From FEN-727 sp036508635 (GTDB lineage: Bacteria > Actinomycetota > Geothermincolia > Fen-727 > Anoxymicrobiaceae), in NCBI GenBank assembly GCA_036508635.1, contig DATCGY010000283.1:1-6720 (forward strand): DNA of 6,720 nt, in the 5' to 3' direction. A program made the position numbers and the translations under genes. A model generated the notes under the pieces. That model was not told where the DNA came from. It searched no databases and saw only the letters and a list, made by a program, of their open reading frames with translations. This document shows positions 5,562 through 6,720 of this stretch, piece by piece. Each line of letters starts with the position of its first letter. The stretch's first letter is position 1.

Positions 5562-6343
5562 AGAAGAGGCTTGACCAGCACCTGGTCGACCGGGGCGTTT
5601 TCGAGAGCCGTGCCAGGGCGAAGGCGGCCGTCATGGAGGGCAAGGTCACGGTCGACGGCAGCGCGGACGTCAAACCCGGCACACAGGTGGCAGGCGACGA
5701 GGCGATAATTATTGATGGCGGCACGGAAGAATTCGTTTCACGCGGCGGAATCAAGCTTGCTCATGCGCTTGACGCGTTCAGCATAGACGTAAGCGGTCTG
5801 GTGGTGCTCGACGCCGGGTCTTCGACAGGTGGGTTTACGGACTGCTTGCTGCGCGGTGGCGCCGAGCGGGTCATAGCTCTCGATGTCGGGAAAAACCAGC
5901 TTCACTGGAAGCTCCGAAACGACCCCAGGGTGGCCGCGATAGAGGGTTACAACGTGCGGAACCTGGTTCCCGGTGACCTTCCGATGAAGCCCGTTCTTGC
6001 CGTGGTGGACGTCTCGTTCATATCTCTCACGAAGGTCCTGGGTCCGATCTTTCGAGCCCTTCCTGAGGGGGGCGAAGTGGTGGCCCTGGTCAAACCTCAA
6101 TTCGAGGCGGGCAGGCAATATGTTGAGAAGGGTGGCGTCGTCAAGGCTCCCGAGACCCACCTTCGAGTGCTAAGGGCTGTAATGTCCTGGATCATAGAGC
6201 AGGGACTGGCGCTCCGAGGTGTGAGCGCATCTCCGATAAGGGGACCCAAGGGAAACATCGAATTCTTCATATGGGTAGCCCGTGAGGGTGAGAGCATACC
6301 CGGGACGGAGTTGGAGCAAGAGGTGAGCAGGGCACATGGCTAG
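5558..6343 (+). CDS. tlyA: TlyA family 16S/23S rRNA (cytidine-2'-O)-methyltransferase
   Basis: Cytoplasmic S-adenosylmethionine-dependent enzyme of the family that 2'-O-methylates cytidines in rRNA; in mycobacteria this methylation confers sensitivity to capreomycin. The 261 residues comprise an N-terminal S4 RNA-binding domain (about 2-60: RLDQHLVDRG, then SRARAKAAVMEGKVTVDG) and an FtsJ/RrmJ-type methyltransferase domain. Visible motifs are SRGGIKL (61-67, Lys66), SAM-binding DAGSSTGGF (85-93), VDVSFISL (150-157, Asp151), LVKPQFEAG (177-185, Lys179) and Glu235 in GNIEFF, which give a K-D-K-E set typical of the fold. The ATG overlaps the dxs stop as ATGA, so translational coupling is likely; only a weak Shine-Dalgarno site precedes it. 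It overlaps nadK by 8 nt. The dxs-tlyA-nadK order is a widespread bacterial arrangement, often continuing to argR or recN. Whether it methylates 16S, 23S or both cannot be told. Confidence 0.95.
   Translation: MKKRLDQHLVDRGVFESRARAKAAVMEGKVTVDGSADVKPGTQVAGDEAIIIDGGTEEFVSRGGIKLAHALDAFSIDVSGLVVLDAGSSTGGFTDCLLRGGAERVIALDVGKNQLHWKLRNDPRVAAIEGYNVRNLVPGDLPMKPVLAVVDVSFISLTKVLGPIFRALPEGGEVVALVKPQFEAGRQYVEKGGVVKAPETHLRVLRAVMSWIIEQGLALRGVSASPIRGPKGNIEFFIWVAREGESIPGTELEQEVSRAHG
6319..6327 (+). promoter_or_regulatory. Shine-Dalgarno site for nadK inside the tlyA 3' end
   Basis: AGAGGTGAG ends 8 nt before the ATG at 6336. It supports that start, which lies within the last codons of tlyA, and suggests that ribosomes can load independently as well as by coupling. 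Confidence 0.6.
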
Positions 6344-6720
6344 CAAGTTCAAGAGAATACTTGTGATACCACATCCGGACAAGGTTGGAATCACGGAGAT
6401 GGTCCTCCGCCTCGACAAATGGTTCTCCGACAGGGGAGTTGAACATTTCATGCTCGAGAACGACGCGGCGGCGCTTTCGGTCGCGACGCCAACGACGAAC
6501 CTCAACGAAATGGACGTCGACCTTGCCGTGGTGTTGGGCGGTGACGGCACTGTTCTCCATGCCGTGGATGTGCTCTGGGGACGCGAAGTCCCGATGGTCG
6601 GGATAAATATCGGCAAGCTCGGCTTTCTGACCGCAGCCGAGATGCACGAGGCGGAGGATGTACTCGATGCCATCCTCGACGGCAGGTACATCGTCAGCGA
6701 GCGGCAGACCGTAGGATGCA
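6336..6720 (+). CDS. nadK: NAD kinase, 3' truncated by the window
   Basis: Cytoplasmic kinase that phosphorylates NAD (and in some species NADH) to NADP, supplying reducing cofactor; the MEP pathway encoded next door consumes NADPH at the DXR step. The first 128 codons are present. They begin MASKFKRILVIPHPDK, with the N-terminal Rossmann-like strand usual in the family. LGGDGTVLHAV (67-77) contains the diagnostic GGDGT motif with the catalytic Asp, and INIGKLGFLTAAE (90-102) is the second signature. The C-terminal half, including the NE/D substrate-binding motif, lies beyond the window. The start overlaps the tlyA stop by 8 nt (6336-6343), giving a third gene in the dxs operon. Nothing is unusual in the visible part. 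Confidence 0.95.
   Translation, partial: MASKFKRILVIPHPDKVGITEMVLRLDKWFSDRGVEHFMLENDAAALSVATPTTNLNEMDVDLAVVLGGDGTVLHAVDVLWGREVPMVGINIGKLGFLTAAEMHEAEDVLDAILDGRYIVSERQTVGC

Noticed and set aside
5738..6160. - strand frame within tlyA
   Set aside because: It is antisense to the conserved methyltransferase core and has no independent support.

Overview
The window is dense bacterial chromosome, GC-rich by eye, with short or overlapping gene junctions. Six protein genes are well supported, two of them cut by the window edges. I see no tRNA, rRNA, mobile element, phage gene or CRISPR array. The dxs-tlyA-nadK order and the aryl-CoA ligase/ACT pair fit an anaerobic, Gram-positive-type bacterium (Bacillota or a deep-branching anaerobic actinobacterium). 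This placement is an inference with low confidence, because no taxonomic marker gene is present.

Left block (1-2012, + strand): the 3' part of a phenylacetate-CoA ligase gene (paaK), then a tandem ACT-domain protein with a strong ribosome binding site, then a YjbQ/UPF0047 protein. The gaps are 13 and 10 nt, so this is probably one operon. The ligase/ACT pair suggests ligand-responsive activation of arylacetates, as seen in aromatic amino acid fermentation. YjbQ proteins have been linked to weak thiamine-phosphate synthase activity.

Middle block (2043-3338, - strand): a convergent gene for a four-TM-segment M28-like protein. The zinc-peptidase fold signature is recognisable, but the first metal His is Asn and the catalytic Glu-Glu pair is missing. 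It is probably a pseudo-peptidase. A 30-nt gap holding a GC-rich hairpin separates it from yjbQ. Its predicted promoter would start transcription at the ATG itself, giving a leaderless mRNA.

Divergent intergenic region (3339-3674): locally AT-rich. It holds a good sigma70-type promoter pointing right (TTGACC-N18-TAAAAT), a weaker second one, and a 57-codon small ORF of doubtful status.

Right block (3675-6720, + strand): dxs (1-deoxy-D-xylulose-5-phosphate synthase), tlyA (S4 + FtsJ-type rRNA 2'-O-methyltransferase) and the start of nadK (NAD kinase). They overlap by 4 and 8 nt, so translation is probably coupled. The DXS keeps its thiamine diphosphate site and catalytic Glu, but has two unusual active-site changes: Phe in place of His in the AEQH motif, and Leu in place of Tyr in the RAYDQ motif.

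No wholly new multi-gene system is evident. The most interesting points are the altered DXS active site, the degenerate membrane-bound M28 homologue, and the divergent promoter region between them.
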